Source of the DNA: Methylobacterium sp. J-048
GTDB taxonomy: Bacteria; Pseudomonadota; Alphaproteobacteria; Rhizobiales; Beijerinckiaceae
DNA: 64,000 nt
Reading direction: 5' to 3'
Assembly (NCBI RefSeq): GCF_022829515.1
Contig: NZ_JAKSYL010000157.1
Coordinates: forward strand, 62,001-126,000
The position numbers and the translations under genes are program-made. Below, in pieces: positions 1 to 8,703 of this stretch (the first letter of the stretch is position 1; each line of letters starts with the position of its first letter). The notes beneath the pieces were generated by a model. The model was given only the letters and a program-made list of their open reading frames with translations. It made no database searches and was not told where the DNA came from.

Positions 1-680
1 TCGACGTGGTCGGGGTCGACAATTACGACACCAACATCGCCCCCTATATCGAAATCGCGCGGGCCTACGACATTCCGGGCAATCCTCTGTTCGTGCCGGA
101 GACCGGGGCGACGATGGCCCATGCCCGCCACGCCTTCTGGACGCTGGCCCAGCCGCACGCGCTCGGCATTTCCCGGTTCGGTCTCAGCGTGGATTCCGGC
201 CTCAAGGACGGTCGGCCCGCGGAAGAGCCGATCGCGGTGGATTATCGCCTGCTCGACGGCATCGCCCCCTTCCTCCTGCCGCTGCGTGATGCCGGTCAGG
301 TACGCGTCGCGATCGAGGAGGACGGCCTCGCCAACGTGCCCGGGGCGTTCGACGGGGTCGATTTCGTCGCCCGCTTCGGCGAGGTGAAGGACGTCTATGG
401 CGGCAAGCGCGGCCAGGGGAATCCCGATCTGTCGGGCCGGGTGATCGTGGCGCGCGCGGCGCCCGACCGCTTCCTCGTCACCGGCGCCTCGGCCAATGTC
501 ATCTTCGCACCCAAGCTCGGCCAGCCGGGCGCGATCGAGCTGGTCACGGTCGAAGAGGGCCATTTCGAGAGCGGTCGCTGGGTGCGCGAGCGCCTGCTCA
601 ACGGCGACGAGACCGCCTTCGGGCTGGTCCTGCCCCCCGAAGGCCGGTCCATGATGGTGACCGTGCTGGCGAATCGCTGA
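1..680 (+). CDS. GH35-type beta-galactosidase with DUF5597 domain, C-terminal part (5' end outside window)
   Basis: The reading frame is already open at base 3 and ends with TGA at 678-680, so this is the C-terminal part of a longer gene cut by the window edge. The visible part opens with the end of a TIM barrel. The motif PLFVPETG fits the strand that carries the catalytic nucleophile Glu in GH35/GH42-type glycosidases. The rest resembles the beta-rich DUF5597 domain of putative beta-galactosidases from alphaproteobacteria (FLVTGAS, ending in MMVTVLANR). The expected role is hydrolysis of beta-galactosides or related glycans. Family assignment is from remembered sequence style, and substrate cannot be read here. 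Confidence 0.75.
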   Translation, partial: DVVGVDNYDTNIAPYIEIARAYDIPGNPLFVPETGATMAHARHAFWTLAQPHALGISRFGLSVDSGLKDGRPAEEPIAVDYRLLDGIAPFLLPLRDAGQVRVAIEEDGLANVPGAFDGVDFVARFGEVKDVYGGKRGQGNPDLSGRVIVARAAPDRFLVTGASANVIFAPKLGQPGAIELVTVEEGHFESGRWVRERLLNGDETAFGLVLPPEGRSMMVTVLANR

Positions 681-775
681 CCCGGCGCATCGCGCCCGGA
701 TTCGCGCGGCTCCCGTGACGGCGCCCCTGCCCCTGTCTATGAGCTTGCCCGGGCGGACAGCGCGGGAGCGAGCGA

Positions 776-1936
776 ATGACGGACGCGGGCATTGGGCAGG
801 CGGACGGCCTCGACGATCTGGAGACGCCCTGCCTGCTCCTCGATTCGGACAGGCTGACGGCCAACGTCGCTGGGATGCGGGCACGGCTCGACCGGCTGGG
901 CGTGTCGCTGCGCCCGCACCTGAAGACCGCCAAGTCCTTGGATGTCGCCCGCATCGCCATGGCGAGCCCGTCCGGCCCGGCCACCGTCTCGACCCTGCGG
1001 GAGGCGGAGTACTTCGCCGAAGGCGGCGTCCGAGACCTGATCTACGCGGTGGGGATCGCGCCGCAGAAGCTCTACCGGGTCGGGGCGATTCGACGGCGCT
1101 GGGGCGCGGATCTGGCGATCGTCCTGGATTCGGTCGAGCAGGCCGAGGCCGTGGCGGCCTGGGGCCGCGGCCACGGCGATCCGCTGCCGGTGCTGATCGA
1201 GGTCGACGCCGACGGGCATCGCTCGGGCGTGGATCCCCGTGACGCGGATACGCTCGTGGCGATCGGCCGAACGCTCGCGGAGGGCGCGTCCCTGCGGGGC
1301 GTGCTGCTGCATGCCGGCGACAGCTACGTGCTGACCGATCCGCCGGCCCTGATCGCAGCGGCGGAGGCCGAGCGGCAGGCCGCTCTGGGGGCCGCCGCGA
1401 TCCTGCGCGACGCTGGCCTGCCCTGCCCGGTGGTCAGCGTCGGCTCGACCCCCACGGCGCGCTACGCGGAGGATCTGGACGGCATCACCGAAGTCCGGGC
1501 CGGCGTGTTCATGATCGGCGACCTGTTCCAGGCCGGCGTCGGCTCCTGTGGGATCGACGACATCGCGCTCAGCGTCCTCACCACGGTGATCGGCCACCAG
1601 CGGGACAAGGGCTGGATCATCACGGATGCCGGCTGGATGGCGCTGTCACGCGACCGCGGCACGGCAAGGCAGGCGATCGATCAGGGTTACGGCATCGCCT
1701 GCGACCTGGCGGGACGCCCCTACCCGGACCTGATCGTGCGGGACGCGAACCAGGAGCATGGCATCCTGGCCCTGCGGCCGGGCTCATCGGCAGCCCGCCC
1801 GGATCTTCCGATTGGGTCGCGCCTGCGGATCCTGCCGAACCACGCCTGCGCCACCGGTGCCCAGCACGACCGCTATCATGTCATCGCCGACGGCCGGCTG
1901 ACCGGCGCGGTCTGGCCGCGCATCAACGGCTGGTAG
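776..1936 (+). CDS. D-threonine aldolase / D-serine dehydratase-like PLP enzyme (DSD1 family)
   Basis: This 386-residue protein has an alanine-racemase-type N-terminal PLP barrel followed by the C-terminal D-serine-dehydratase-like domain. RPHLKTAK at about residues 46-53 matches the PLP-lysine motif of the fold-type III D-threonine aldolase/D-serine dehydratase group, with K50 the likely Schiff-base lysine. The late motif NHACATGAQHDRYHV supplies the His and Cys that bind the catalytic metal in this family. The ATG at 776 follows GGAG at a good distance. The expected reaction is metal- and PLP-dependent cleavage or dehydration of a D-3-hydroxy amino acid; which substrate is not decided by sequence. 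It stands alone, downstream of the glycosidase. Confidence 0.82.
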   Translation: MTDAGIGQADGLDDLETPCLLLDSDRLTANVAGMRARLDRLGVSLRPHLKTAKSLDVARIAMASPSGPATVSTLREAEYFAEGGVRDLIYAVGIAPQKLYRVGAIRRRWGADLAIVLDSVEQAEAVAAWGRGHGDPLPVLIEVDADGHRSGVDPRDADTLVAIGRTLAEGASLRGVLLHAGDSYVLTDPPALIAAAEAERQAALGAAAILRDAGLPCPVVSVGSTPTARYAEDLDGITEVRAGVFMIGDLFQAGVGSCGIDDIALSVLTTVIGHQRDKGWIITDAGWMALSRDRGTARQAIDQGYGIACDLAGRPYPDLIVRDANQEHGILALRPGSSAARPDLPIGSRLRILPNHACATGAQHDRYHVIADGRLTGAVWPRINGW

Positions 1937-1946
1937 GGCCCGGTCT

Positions 1947-2189
1947 TCAGGGCCGGTTCGAGACCGTCCGCACCGGGCGATCGGATTGGTCCATCACCAC
2001 GCGGCAGCCGGCGCTGAGGTTCGGCCGCTGCTGGCGCAGGCAGACCGTGATCGCGGCCACGTTCGGGATCTGCGAGGCGCAGAGGCGCATGACGTCCGGC
2101 GTGCAGGCCGCACGGTCGGCCCGGGATTCCGCCAGCGCCGGCGCCGCGCCGACGATCAGGGCGATCAGAGCGAACGAAGCGGATTTCAT
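1947..2189 (-). CDS. Small secreted cysteine-rich protein
   Basis: The 80-residue product starts at the ATG whose complement is at 2187-2189. It has a clear signal peptide (MKSASFALIALIVGAAPALA) ending in an AxA-type cleavage site at about residue 20. The mature part has four cysteines spaced C-x7-C-x12-C-x11-C with the motifs PDVMRLC and CLRQQRPNLS. This resembles the Cys-rich repeat of Golgi glycoprotein 1/FGFR-binding type, which also occurs in small periplasmic proteins of alphaproteobacteria. No enzyme function is visible. A longer in-frame extension to 2285 lacks signal-peptide logic, so the internal ATG is preferred. Confidence 0.7.
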   Translation of the reverse strand: MKSASFALIALIVGAAPALAESRADRAACTPDVMRLCASQIPNVAAITVCLRQQRPNLSAGCRVVMDQSDRPVRTVSNRP

Positions 2190-2369
2190 CGAAACGGATC
2201 CTTTGACAGGTGCGTAGACGGCCCGAACGGCCAAGCCTCGATGTGCGGCGAAACGCTGGGAGCGGCCGAAATATCCCCTCGGCAAGCGCCCTATTCTGTC
2301 GCACCGACCGCGATATGCGATGTGCGTCCGCGTGCCGATGGCTACGGCGGCGAAGAGCAGCCGGCGTGG

Positions 2370-2543
2370 TTAGGGCCGCGGACCCGGCGTGATCGCCCCG
2401 GTCGCGGCGGGCTCGGCCAAGGCCGCAGCGGCGTGGGCCGGCGCTTTCTGCCGGTCGAGCTTGTCCGCCGAGACGAGAGCGGCCGCAATCAAGGCCGCCA
2501 CCGCCATCGTTGCCTTCACAACCTCCCAGGTCCGCGCAAGCAT
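2370..2543 (-). CDS. Putative 57-residue single-span membrane protein
   Basis: An open frame runs from ATG (complement of 2541-2543) to TAA (complement of 2370-2372) and encodes 57 residues. The N-terminus is MLARTWEVVKATMAVAAL, followed by an Ala-rich hydrophobic stretch at about residues 11-25, a short charged linker (DKLDRQK) and an Ala/Pro-rich tail. The layout suits a small inner-membrane protein with one helix. It is too short for usual gene-length limits. A weak GGGA lies upstream of the start. I do not recognise a family. Its status as a gene rests on coding-like composition and on lying on the same strand as its neighbours. Confidence 0.45.
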   Translation of the reverse strand: MLARTWEVVKATMAVAALIAAALVSADKLDRQKAPAHAAAALAEPAATGAITPGPRP

Positions 2544-2725
2544 GGCTGATTCCCAATGGCGTCACAGCATCTTGAGCAGATCAGCCTGGGGCGAAGCTGT
2601 TCAAACTGCGTGCCGCGCGCCGGCTGATCGATCCGTGACCTCACGATCTTCAGCCCCGACCCTTCCCAAAACCTTTCCACGTCGGTTTCCAGAAACCATC
2701 CGCGGGAACGTGATGCATCCACGCC

Positions 2726-3643
2726 TCACCGCGGAGCGGCCTCCGCGGCTTCGGTGGCCAGCGCCTCGAAGACCAGCGCGTGCCGGAGCGCCAGGGCCTC
2801 CACGTCGGAGGTGTATCCGCCGCCGATCACCGCCACGAGCGGGATGGAACGCGCGCGCGCCTGGGACACCACGAATCGGTCCCGGGCCAGCAGGCCGGCA
2901 TCGCTGAGGCAGAGCCGCCCGAGCCGGTCGTCGCGGTGCGGATCGACCCCGGCATTGTAGAAGATCAGATCGGGGGCCAGGGCGTCGAGGAGCGGCGGCA
3001 GACGGGCGCGCAGCACCTCCAGATAGCCGGCATCGTCGAGCCGGTCGGGCAGGCCGATATCGAGATCGCCGGCGATCTTCTGGGCCGGATAATTGTTCTC
3101 GCAATGGATCGAGAGGGTGAACAGCTCCGGGCAGAGCGCGAGGCAATCCGCCGTGCCGTCCCCCTGATGGACATCGCAATCGACCACCAGGACCCGCCGG
3201 ACCGCGCCCTCCGCCTGCAAGGTCCGGGCAGCCACCGCGACATCGTTGAGCACGCAGAAGCCGGCGCCTTGCAGGCGCCGCGCGTGGTGGCTGCCGCCGG
3301 CCGCGCTGCCCGCCAGCCCTTCCGCCAGCGCCAGCCGCGCGGCTAGGAGCGTCCCGCCCACGGAGGCGCGCGAGCGGCGGACCAGGGCCGCATCCACCGG
3401 CAGGCCGATCGCCCGCTCGATCTCCCGGGGGACGGCGACGCCGAGGACCGCGGCGACGTAGGCGGGATCATGCGCGTTGATCAGAATCTCCGCGGTCGCC
3501 AGTTCTGGCGTGACGAAGCCGAGCGGCGCCAGCCCTTTGGCGACCAGCGTCTCCGCGAGCAAGCCGTATTTGCGCATCGGAAAGCGGTGCCCGGCCGGTA
3601 AGCTCGATTCGTAGGCCGGGTGGAAGGCGATGGGCGGGATCAC
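2726..3643 (-). CDS. Histone deacetylase-like amidohydrolase (class II HDAC/AcuC/AphA superfamily)
   Basis: The protein carries all hallmarks of the zinc-dependent deacetylase fold: the tandem His pair at about residues 119-120 (GGSHHARR), the zinc ligands D157 and H159 in DCDVHQGDGT, D234 in YNAGVDPH, and the glycine loop GGGY near residue 275. Bacterial members deacetylate acetylpolyamines, acetoin-pathway substrates or acetyl-lysine, so the substrate here is open. I chose the GTG at 3641-3643, giving about 305 residues starting MIPPIAFHPAYE, because homologues begin close to that HPAY motif. A longer form from a GTG at 3709 would add 22 residues that do not look conserved. Confidence 0.85.
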   Translation of the reverse strand: MIPPIAFHPAYESSLPAGHRFPMRKYGLLAETLVAKGLAPLGFVTPELATAEILINAHDPAYVAAVLGVAVPREIERAIGLPVDAALVRRSRASVGGTLLAARLALAEGLAGSAAGGSHHARRLQGAGFCVLNDVAVAARTLQAEGAVRRVLVVDCDVHQGDGTADCLALCPELFTLSIHCENNYPAQKIAGDLDIGLPDRLDDAGYLEVLRARLPPLLDALAPDLIFYNAGVDPHRDDRLGRLCLSDAGLLARDRFVVSQARARSIPLVAVIGGGYTSDVEALALRHALVFEALATEAAEAAPR

Positions 3644-3936
3644 GCGGGCCGTCTCATCGCTCGGTGACAAGCGTCCGACCGGCCGAACGCCGCGACAGCC
3701 CCCGAGCACCCGCTTCGCAGATCGCGAAGCGGTCGAGCCGGTTCACGGCATCGTTGGAACGTCCCGGGCGTGTGGCGTCGCGCATCGCGTGGACATAGCG
3801 CGGCAAGCGGCCGGATGGCAGGGAAGCGCGACTGCGGCGCTTGAGCCCGCGTTCGATCGGGATGGTTCGCGGCTCGCAGATCCTGCGGCTGCCGTGATCA
3901 CGCGGCCCGTATCTCGATCGGTCAATACCGCCCGCG

Positions 3937-5142
3937 TCAGGCGGGATCCGGCCGCCGGATACGCGCCCGTTCGGCGCCGCTCTGGGCGATCAGAGCCGCG
4001 ATCCCGATCCCGGCAGCCCCCGCGCCGACGATCGCGGTCGCGGTCAGCCCGAACGCTGCGACGACGCCACCTCCCACCAGGGAGCCGAGCGCGATCCCCG
4101 CATTGAACCCCGCGATGTTGAGGCCAGCGGCCGAGGCCAGCGCAGTGGGGGCGCGGCGCTCGGCGAGGCCGATCACCCGCGCCTGCAGAGCCGGGACGGC
4201 GGCGTAGGTCAGGGCGCCGAGCGCCGCGACCAGCACGGCCATGGCGGGGGTCGAGCGTGCCGCGAACCCCATGGCGGCGAGGATGACTGTGAGGCCGACC
4301 AGGACGATCAGCACCGCCCGGTCGGGACCGAGCCGGTCGGTCATCCGCCCTCCGGCGACGTTGCCGATCGCGGCGGCGACCCCGTAGACCAGCATCATCG
4401 CGCCGACCCACGATGCGTCCATGCCCGTGACCTGAATGAGCAGCGGCGCGATGTAGGAGAACAGGCAGAACGAGCCGGTATAGGCGAGCACCGTGATCAG
4501 CGCGGCGCCGAGCAGCCGGCTATCGAGAAGCGCCGTCAGGTTGTGGATGGCGTCGCGGGCGCGGCCGCCGTCGCGGCCATCGGGCATCAGGGCCAGCAGG
4601 CCGACGAGACCGATCGCGCCGCAGGCCGCGACCGCCATGAAGATCGCCTGCCAGGTCCAGAGGCCTCCAAGCCAGGTGCCGATCGGGACGCCGAAGGCCA
4701 GAGCCAGGGTCAAGCCGCCGAACACCACCGCGACGGCGCTCCCGGCCCGTTCGGGCCCGACCAGTCGGGTCGCGGCGCTGGAGGCGACGGCGAGGAAGAC
4801 GCCGTGTCCCAGGCCCGATCCGAATCGGGCGGCGAGCAAGGACGGCAGGTCGGCCGACAGTCCGACGAAGGCGTTGCCCAGCGTGAAGACCAGCATCGCG
4901 GCGACGAGCAGGTGCTTGCGGCTGAGCGGCGCGGCCAGCGCCGTCAGGATCGGCGCACCGATGGTGGCGCCGATCGCGTAGGCGGCTACGGCCGCGCCGA
5001 CCGCGCTGACATCGACCTTCAAATCCGCCGCGATGGCGGAGACCAGGCCGATGGTGACGAATTCGGTGAAGCCGAGCGCGAAGGCCGACAGCGCGAAGAC
5101 GTAGACGACGAACGGCATCCGGGTGGCGGTGGAGGTTGCCAT
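3937..5142 (-). CDS. MFS transporter, AraJ-like drug/sugar efflux family
   Basis: A 401-residue hydrophobic protein with about 12 predicted membrane helices. After a short N-terminus it has the segment FVTIGLVSAIAADL and later the MFS-type loop GGRMTDRLGPDR after helix 8 (a cytoplasmic motif-A-like signature). It resembles the AraJ/YdhP group of exporters. It begins 18 bp downstream of the DJ-1-like gene on the same strand, so the two are probably co-transcribed. Both lie divergent to the LysR gene at 5970, which is the natural candidate regulator. The exported compound cannot be inferred. Confidence 0.85.
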   Translation of the reverse strand: MATSTATRMPFVVYVFALSAFALGFTEFVTIGLVSAIAADLKVDVSAVGAAVAAYAIGATIGAPILTALAAPLSRKHLLVAAMLVFTLGNAFVGLSADLPSLLAARFGSGLGHGVFLAVASSAATRLVGPERAGSAVAVVFGGLTLALAFGVPIGTWLGGLWTWQAIFMAVAACGAIGLVGLLALMPDGRDGGRARDAIHNLTALLDSRLLGAALITVLAYTGSFCLFSYIAPLLIQVTGMDASWVGAMMLVYGVAAAIGNVAGGRMTDRLGPDRAVLIVLVGLTVILAAMGFAARSTPAMAVLVAALGALTYAAVPALQARVIGLAERRAPTALASAAGLNIAGFNAGIALGSLVGGGVVAAFGLTATAIVGAGAAGIGIAALIAQSGAERARIRRPDPA

Positions 5143-5160
5143 GGCGATCCCCTCCCTCGG

Positions 5161-5865
5161 TCAGCGGGCCGCGGCGCGGAGCGCGTCGAGCGTCAGTTCC
5201 GCGGCGCGCGTCGAGGAGGCCGGGTTCTGCCCGGTGACGAGACGGCCATCGGCGATGGCGAAGGGTTGGAAGTCCGCGCCGCATTCGTAGCGCGTGTCGA
5301 GCTCGCGAAGCCGCGTCTCCAGCAGGAACGGGACGGCCTCGGCCAGCCCGGCCGCGCGCTCCTCGCTATTGGAGAAGCCGGTGATGCGGCGCCCCGCGAC
5401 CAGGGGCTTGCCGGCAGCGTCCTTGGCCGAGACCAGCCCCGCCGACCCATGACACACGTCGGCGACAACTCCACCGCTCGTCCAGACCGTGCGCAAGGCC
5501 GCTGATAAAGCGGCGCTGTCCGGCAGGTCCCACATCGTGCCGTGGCCGCCGGGCAGGAACACGGCCTGATAGGCCGAAGCATCGACCGCCTCCACCGGGA
5601 TCGTCGATCGAAGGGCGGTTGTCGCGGCGGCGTCGCCGAGAAAGCGATCGACGCTCGCCGGGTTCTCACCCTTCGCCCTGACTGAGCGCGGATCGATCGG
5701 CGCAGAACCGCCCAGGATTGAGGCCAATGTCACCGCGACGCCGGCATCGACAAAGATGTAGTAAGGCGTCGCCAGTTCTTCGAGCCATAGGCCGGTCGGC
5801 TCGCCGGTCTTCTCCATGACGGCACTGGACGTCACCACGATCAGAATTTTGCGCTCGGCAGGCAT
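5161..5865 (-). CDS. DJ-1/PfpI-family protein (class I glutamine amidotransferase-like)
   Basis: The 234-residue protein has the DJ-1/Hsp31-type architecture. An N-terminal strand KILIVVTSS is followed by an acidic residue in LWLEEL (about 29-30), the motif FLPGGHGTMWD at about 103-113, and the nucleophile elbow VADVCHGSAG with C138 followed by His. Families of this kind act as glyoxalases, deglycase-like enzymes, chaperones or peptidases; the CHG and GGHGTMWD motifs place it in the Hsp31-like branch. It is the first gene of a two-gene unit with the MFS exporter and is divergent from LysR, which suggests a stress- or compound-responsive module. Confidence 0.83.
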   Translation of the reverse strand: MPAERKILIVVTSSAVMEKTGEPTGLWLEELATPYYIFVDAGVAVTLASILGGSAPIDPRSVRAKGENPASVDRFLGDAAATTALRSTIPVEAVDASAYQAVFLPGGHGTMWDLPDSAALSAALRTVWTSGGVVADVCHGSAGLVSAKDAAGKPLVAGRRITGFSNSEERAAGLAEAVPFLLETRLRELDTRYECGADFQPFAIADGRLVTGQNPASSTRAAELTLDALRAAAR

Positions 5866-5969
5866 CGGCGAACCCCCGTTGTTCGGATTGGACAGTGCCG
5901 AACTCTCAACGGCGATAGAAATTATTCCTTTTGCTTCAAGCCATCAGAAATCTTATGGCTTTAGGGGCG
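5866..5969. promoter_or_regulatory. Divergent control region between the DJ-1-like gene and lysR
   Basis: This 104-bp interval separates two divergent genes and is markedly A+T-richer than its surroundings (around 5920-5956). It contains the interrupted palindrome TTGCTTCAA (5931-5939), of the TTG-N3-CAA form. LysR-type regulators usually bind such intervals and act on both themselves and the divergent operon. No precise -35/-10 pair is convincing, so only the region is assigned. Confidence 0.4.
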
Positions 5970-6890
5970 ATGAACCATCTGCCCTACCTTCGGACATTCC
6001 TTGAGATCTACCGCGCCGGTTCGTTGACCCGAGCCGCCGAACGCTTGGGGATGACCCAGCCGGCCGCCTCCGGACATCTGTCCGCCCTGGAGGCGATGCT
6101 CGGGAAGCCGCTGTTCCTGCGGCAGGCCCGGGGCGTGAGACCGACTGCGGCCGCCGACGACCTCGCCCACGCCATCGCCGCGAGCCTCGATCACGTCGAG
6201 GCGACCATGAGCGCGGCGCTCGCCCGCTCGCATTGGCTCACCGGGACGGTGCATCTGATCGGGCCGGCCGAGTATCTCTCCGCCCGTATCGCGCCGCTGC
6301 TGATGCCCCTCGCCGCGGAGGGGCTCCGGTTCCGTATCCAGACGGGCAATCGCGAGCGCATCTATGCCGGGCTGGACGGGGGCCACGCCGACCTCGCCGT
6401 CACGGCGTCCCGGCCGGATCCACAGCGTTACGGCTTCGCCGACCTCGAGACCGAGCGGCAGATGCTGGTGGCCGCACCCGCCTTTGCCGCGCGGGCGAAG
6501 GGAAGACGCGTGACCGCGGACTTCCTCGCCGCCCTGCCGAGCTTGGCCTATGACGAGACCCTGCCGCTCATCCGACCGTATTTCGAGCACGTCTTCGGCG
6601 AGTGGCCCGACATGCAGGCGATCGCGACGGCGCCGGATCTGCGCATCCTGCTCGGCATGGCAGAGGCCGGGACCGGCTGGACCGTCCTGCCGGATTACAT
6701 CTGTGCCGATGCCCTGGCGACGGGGCGCCTAATTGATCTGTTTCCCACGAAAACCGGTCCGGACAACAGGCTCTATCTCGTCTGGAACAAGGCCGCGCTG
6801 CGTCATCCCCGCGTCGTCCACGTGCGCGACCGTCTACTCCAGGCGATCGGCCGGGCGTCTCCGGTCCGGGTCGGCGATCCGGCGCGATGA
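5970..6890 (+). CDS. LysR-family transcriptional regulator
   Basis: The product of about 306 residues has the LysR winged helix at its N-terminus (GSLTRAAERLGMTQPAASGH, recognition helix) followed by LEAMLGKPLFLRQARGVRPT and a periplasmic-binding-protein-like effector domain. The start is taken at ATG 5970 (MNHLPYLRTFLEIY), which places the helix-turn-helix at the usual distance from the N-terminus and follows AGGGG. In-frame ATGs upstream at 5955 and a further start at 5931 would add unconserved residues. It is transcribed away from the DJ-1/MFS pair, the usual arrangement of a LysR regulator with its target operon. Confidence 0.87.
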   Translation: MNHLPYLRTFLEIYRAGSLTRAAERLGMTQPAASGHLSALEAMLGKPLFLRQARGVRPTAAADDLAHAIAASLDHVEATMSAALARSHWLTGTVHLIGPAEYLSARIAPLLMPLAAEGLRFRIQTGNRERIYAGLDGGHADLAVTASRPDPQRYGFADLETERQMLVAAPAFAARAKGRRVTADFLAALPSLAYDETLPLIRPYFEHVFGEWPDMQAIATAPDLRILLGMAEAGTGWTVLPDYICADALATGRLIDLFPTKTGPDNRLYLVWNKAALRHPRVVHVRDRLLQAIGRASPVRVGDPAR

Positions 6891-6921
6891 GGTCGAACCG
6901 CGGGTCGCTGATTTGATAGGA

Positions 6922-7006
6922 TGGTGCGGGTAGAGGGAATCGAACCCCCACGCCTTGCGGCTGGCGATTTTGAGTCGCCCGCGTCTACCAATTCCGCCAT
7001 ACCCGC
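6922..7006 (-). tRNA. tRNA-Leu (anticodon CAA)
   Basis: Read on the minus strand this folds as a class II tRNA. The acceptor strand GCGGGTA pairs with TACCCGC, followed by discriminator A and an encoded CCA (complement of 6922-6924). The anticodon stem GGCGA/TCGCC encloses loop CTCAAAA, giving anticodon CAA for UUG codons. The arm between anticodon stem and T-loop is long, as in leucine tRNAs, and the T-loop GTTCGATTC is present. The length with CCA is 85 nt. Confidence 0.95.
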
Positions 7007-7144
7007 GCGCGTTGCGCTCTTCGCACAGGTGCGGCGTCGAGGCCAAGGGTGTTGGTGCGGTTTTTTTGCCGACTCGGACCGATCTGGCCATGGCGCGGCG
7101 CCTATGCTCAAAGGGCGGCCGTTTCTTCACGATCTGGAAGTTGT

Positions 7145-7726
7145 ATGCTCCGCCGTCTTTACGCGTGGATCCTCGCGCTCAGCGGCAGGCCCTCCGCACC
7201 CTACGTGCTCGGGGCCGTGGCTTTCGCCGAGAGCTCGTTCTTCCCGGTCCCGCCGGACGCGATGCTGGTGCCGATGGCGGTCAGCCGTCCGGACCGGGTC
7301 TGGCTCTACGCCACGATCGCCACGGTGGCGTCGGTGCTGGGCGGCCTGGTCGGCTACGCGATCGGGGCGCTGCTGTTCGACTCCGTCGGCGAATGGCTGA
7401 TCCGCCTGTACGGGCTGCAGAACTCGGCCGCGACCTTCCAGGATTCCTACGCCCGCTACGGCCATTGGGTGATCCTGTTGAAAGGGCTCACCCCGATCCC
7501 CTACAAGATCGTCACGATCACGTCGGGCTTTGCCCATTACTCTCTGTTCTGGTTCACCGTGCTGTCGGTCATCACCCGCGGGGCCCGGTTCTTCATCCTG
7601 GCCGGTTTGCTCGGGCGCTACGGCCTCCAGATCCGCGGCGTGCTCGACCGCCATCTCAACGCGGTCGTGGCGATCTCGGTCGCCGTCGTCGTGCTTGGTT
7701 TCCTGCTGTTCAAGGTCATCCTGTAA
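7145..7726 (+). CDS. YqaA-family (DedA/SNARE-associated-like) inner-membrane protein
   Basis: The 193-residue protein has several membrane helices and the DedA-type features of the YqaA branch: AFAESSFFPVPPDAMLVPMA near the N-terminus, GGLVGYAIGALLF, and the re-entrant motif LLKGLTPIPYKIVTITSGF. Family members act in membrane homeostasis and envelope stress tolerance, probably by lipid scrambling or transport. The ATG at 7145 (MLRRLYAWIL) follows GGAAG and matches homologue length; longer in-frame starts overlap the tRNA-side sequence. The stop lies 2 bp before the dsbB start, so the two are co-transcribed. Confidence 0.87.
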   Translation: MLRRLYAWILALSGRPSAPYVLGAVAFAESSFFPVPPDAMLVPMAVSRPDRVWLYATIATVASVLGGLVGYAIGALLFDSVGEWLIRLYGLQNSAATFQDSYARYGHWVILLKGLTPIPYKIVTITSGFAHYSLFWFTVLSVITRGARFFILAGLLGRYGLQIRGVLDRHLNAVVAISVAVVVLGFLLFKVIL

Positions 7727-7728
7727 CC

Positions 7729-8217
7729 ATGAACGTCGCGTCTGCGCTTCGCCTCAAGACAGCGGGCCTGTGGCTCGCGCTCGCCTCGGCGCTGATCCTC
7801 GGGGCCGTCCTGGCGCTTCAATACGGCTACGGCTACGCCCCGTGCAAACTCTGCCTGACCGAGCGCCTGCCCTACTACGCCGCGCTCCCGCTCGGGCTTG
7901 CGGCCCTGTTCGCGCCGGCGCGGCTGGCTCGCCTGGCGCTCGGGCTCGCGGCGCTCGGGTTGCTGTATGGCGCCGGGATCGGGGTGTACCATGCCGGCGC
8001 GGAATGGGGGTTCTGGCCCGGACCGAGCGATTGCGGCGGCGGCACCGGCGCCAACCCGGGACAGATCGGCGATTTCCTGAACCAGCTTCAGACCACGAAG
8101 GTCGTCGATTGCTCGACCGCGGCTCTGCGCGTCCTTGGGATTTCGCTGGCCGGATGGAATGCCGTCGCATCCTTCGTGCTGGCCTTCCTGGCCGGCACCG
8201 CCGCAATGCGCCGGTGA
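7729..8217 (+). CDS. dsbB: Disulfide bond formation protein DsbB
   Basis: This 162-residue protein has four membrane helices and the two redox cysteine pairs expected of a DsbB-type quinone reductase: C39/C42 in APCKLC at the end of helix 1, and C102 and C128 in the second periplasmic loop (PSDCGGG and VVDCST). DsbB reoxidises the periplasmic thiol oxidase DsbA and passes electrons to the quinone pool. It follows the YqaA gene after 2 bp. No dsbA is in the window. Confidence 0.88.
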   Translation: MNVASALRLKTAGLWLALASALILGAVLALQYGYGYAPCKLCLTERLPYYAALPLGLAALFAPARLARLALGLAALGLLYGAGIGVYHAGAEWGFWPGPSDCGGGTGANPGQIGDFLNQLQTTKVVDCSTAALRVLGISLAGWNAVASFVLAFLAGTAAMRR

Positions 8218-8236
8218 GCGCCGCTCATCGAGCGGA

Positions 8237-8695
8237 TCAGTTGCGGTCGTCGGGCATGATCGGGATCGGCGCGACGTCGATCCCCTCCTCGATCAAGGCC
8301 CGTGCCTCGGCCGGGCTCGCCTCGCCGTAGATGGAGCGGCCCTCGGCCTCGCCGTAATGGATCTTGCGCGCCTCCTCGGGGAAGCGTGTCCCGACATGCT
8401 CGGAATTGGCCACCACCTGTTCGCGCAAGACTCGCAGCATCGCGCGCACCTGACGCTCGGGCTCGGCGATCATCGGCATCGGGGCGTCGGCCTGGAGCGG
8501 CGCCACGGGCGTCGGACTCTGCCCGCGATCGGTGCGTACGACGCTCGGCGCCATGAGCGCCTTCGCCACCTTGTCGCTGTCGCAGATCGGGCAGGTCACC
8601 AGACGGCGCGCGGCCTGCGCATCGTAGGATTCAGAAGAGGGAAACCAGCTGTCGAAGCCGTGGGCGGCTTCGCAGACGAGACTGTACCGGATCAT
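8237..8695 (-). CDS. DUF1178 family protein
   Basis: The 152-residue protein begins MIRYSLVCEAAHGFDSWF and has a CPIC pair at about residues 35-38, the typical start and zinc-ribbon-like motif of the DUF1178 family common in alphaproteobacteria. The middle is acidic and low in complexity. The C-terminus has the conserved ARKIHYGEAEGRSIYGEAS and a segment about avoiding nearby GIDVAPIP. The function is unknown. It is the last gene of the unit grx-nitrilase-DUF1178, 8 bp after the nitrilase gene, a recurrent arrangement in this group. Confidence 0.88.
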   Translation of the reverse strand: MIRYSLVCEAAHGFDSWFPSSESYDAQAARRLVTCPICDSDKVAKALMAPSVVRTDRGQSPTPVAPLQADAPMPMIAEPERQVRAMLRVLREQVVANSEHVGTRFPEEARKIHYGEAEGRSIYGEASPAEARALIEEGIDVAPIPIMPDDRN

Positions 8696-8703
8696 TCTGT
8701 CGC

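Noticed and set aside
2516..2722. 68-codon minus-strand frame
   Set aside because: It overlaps the 57-residue gene in another frame, has no hydrophobic or conserved pattern and no ribosome-binding site.
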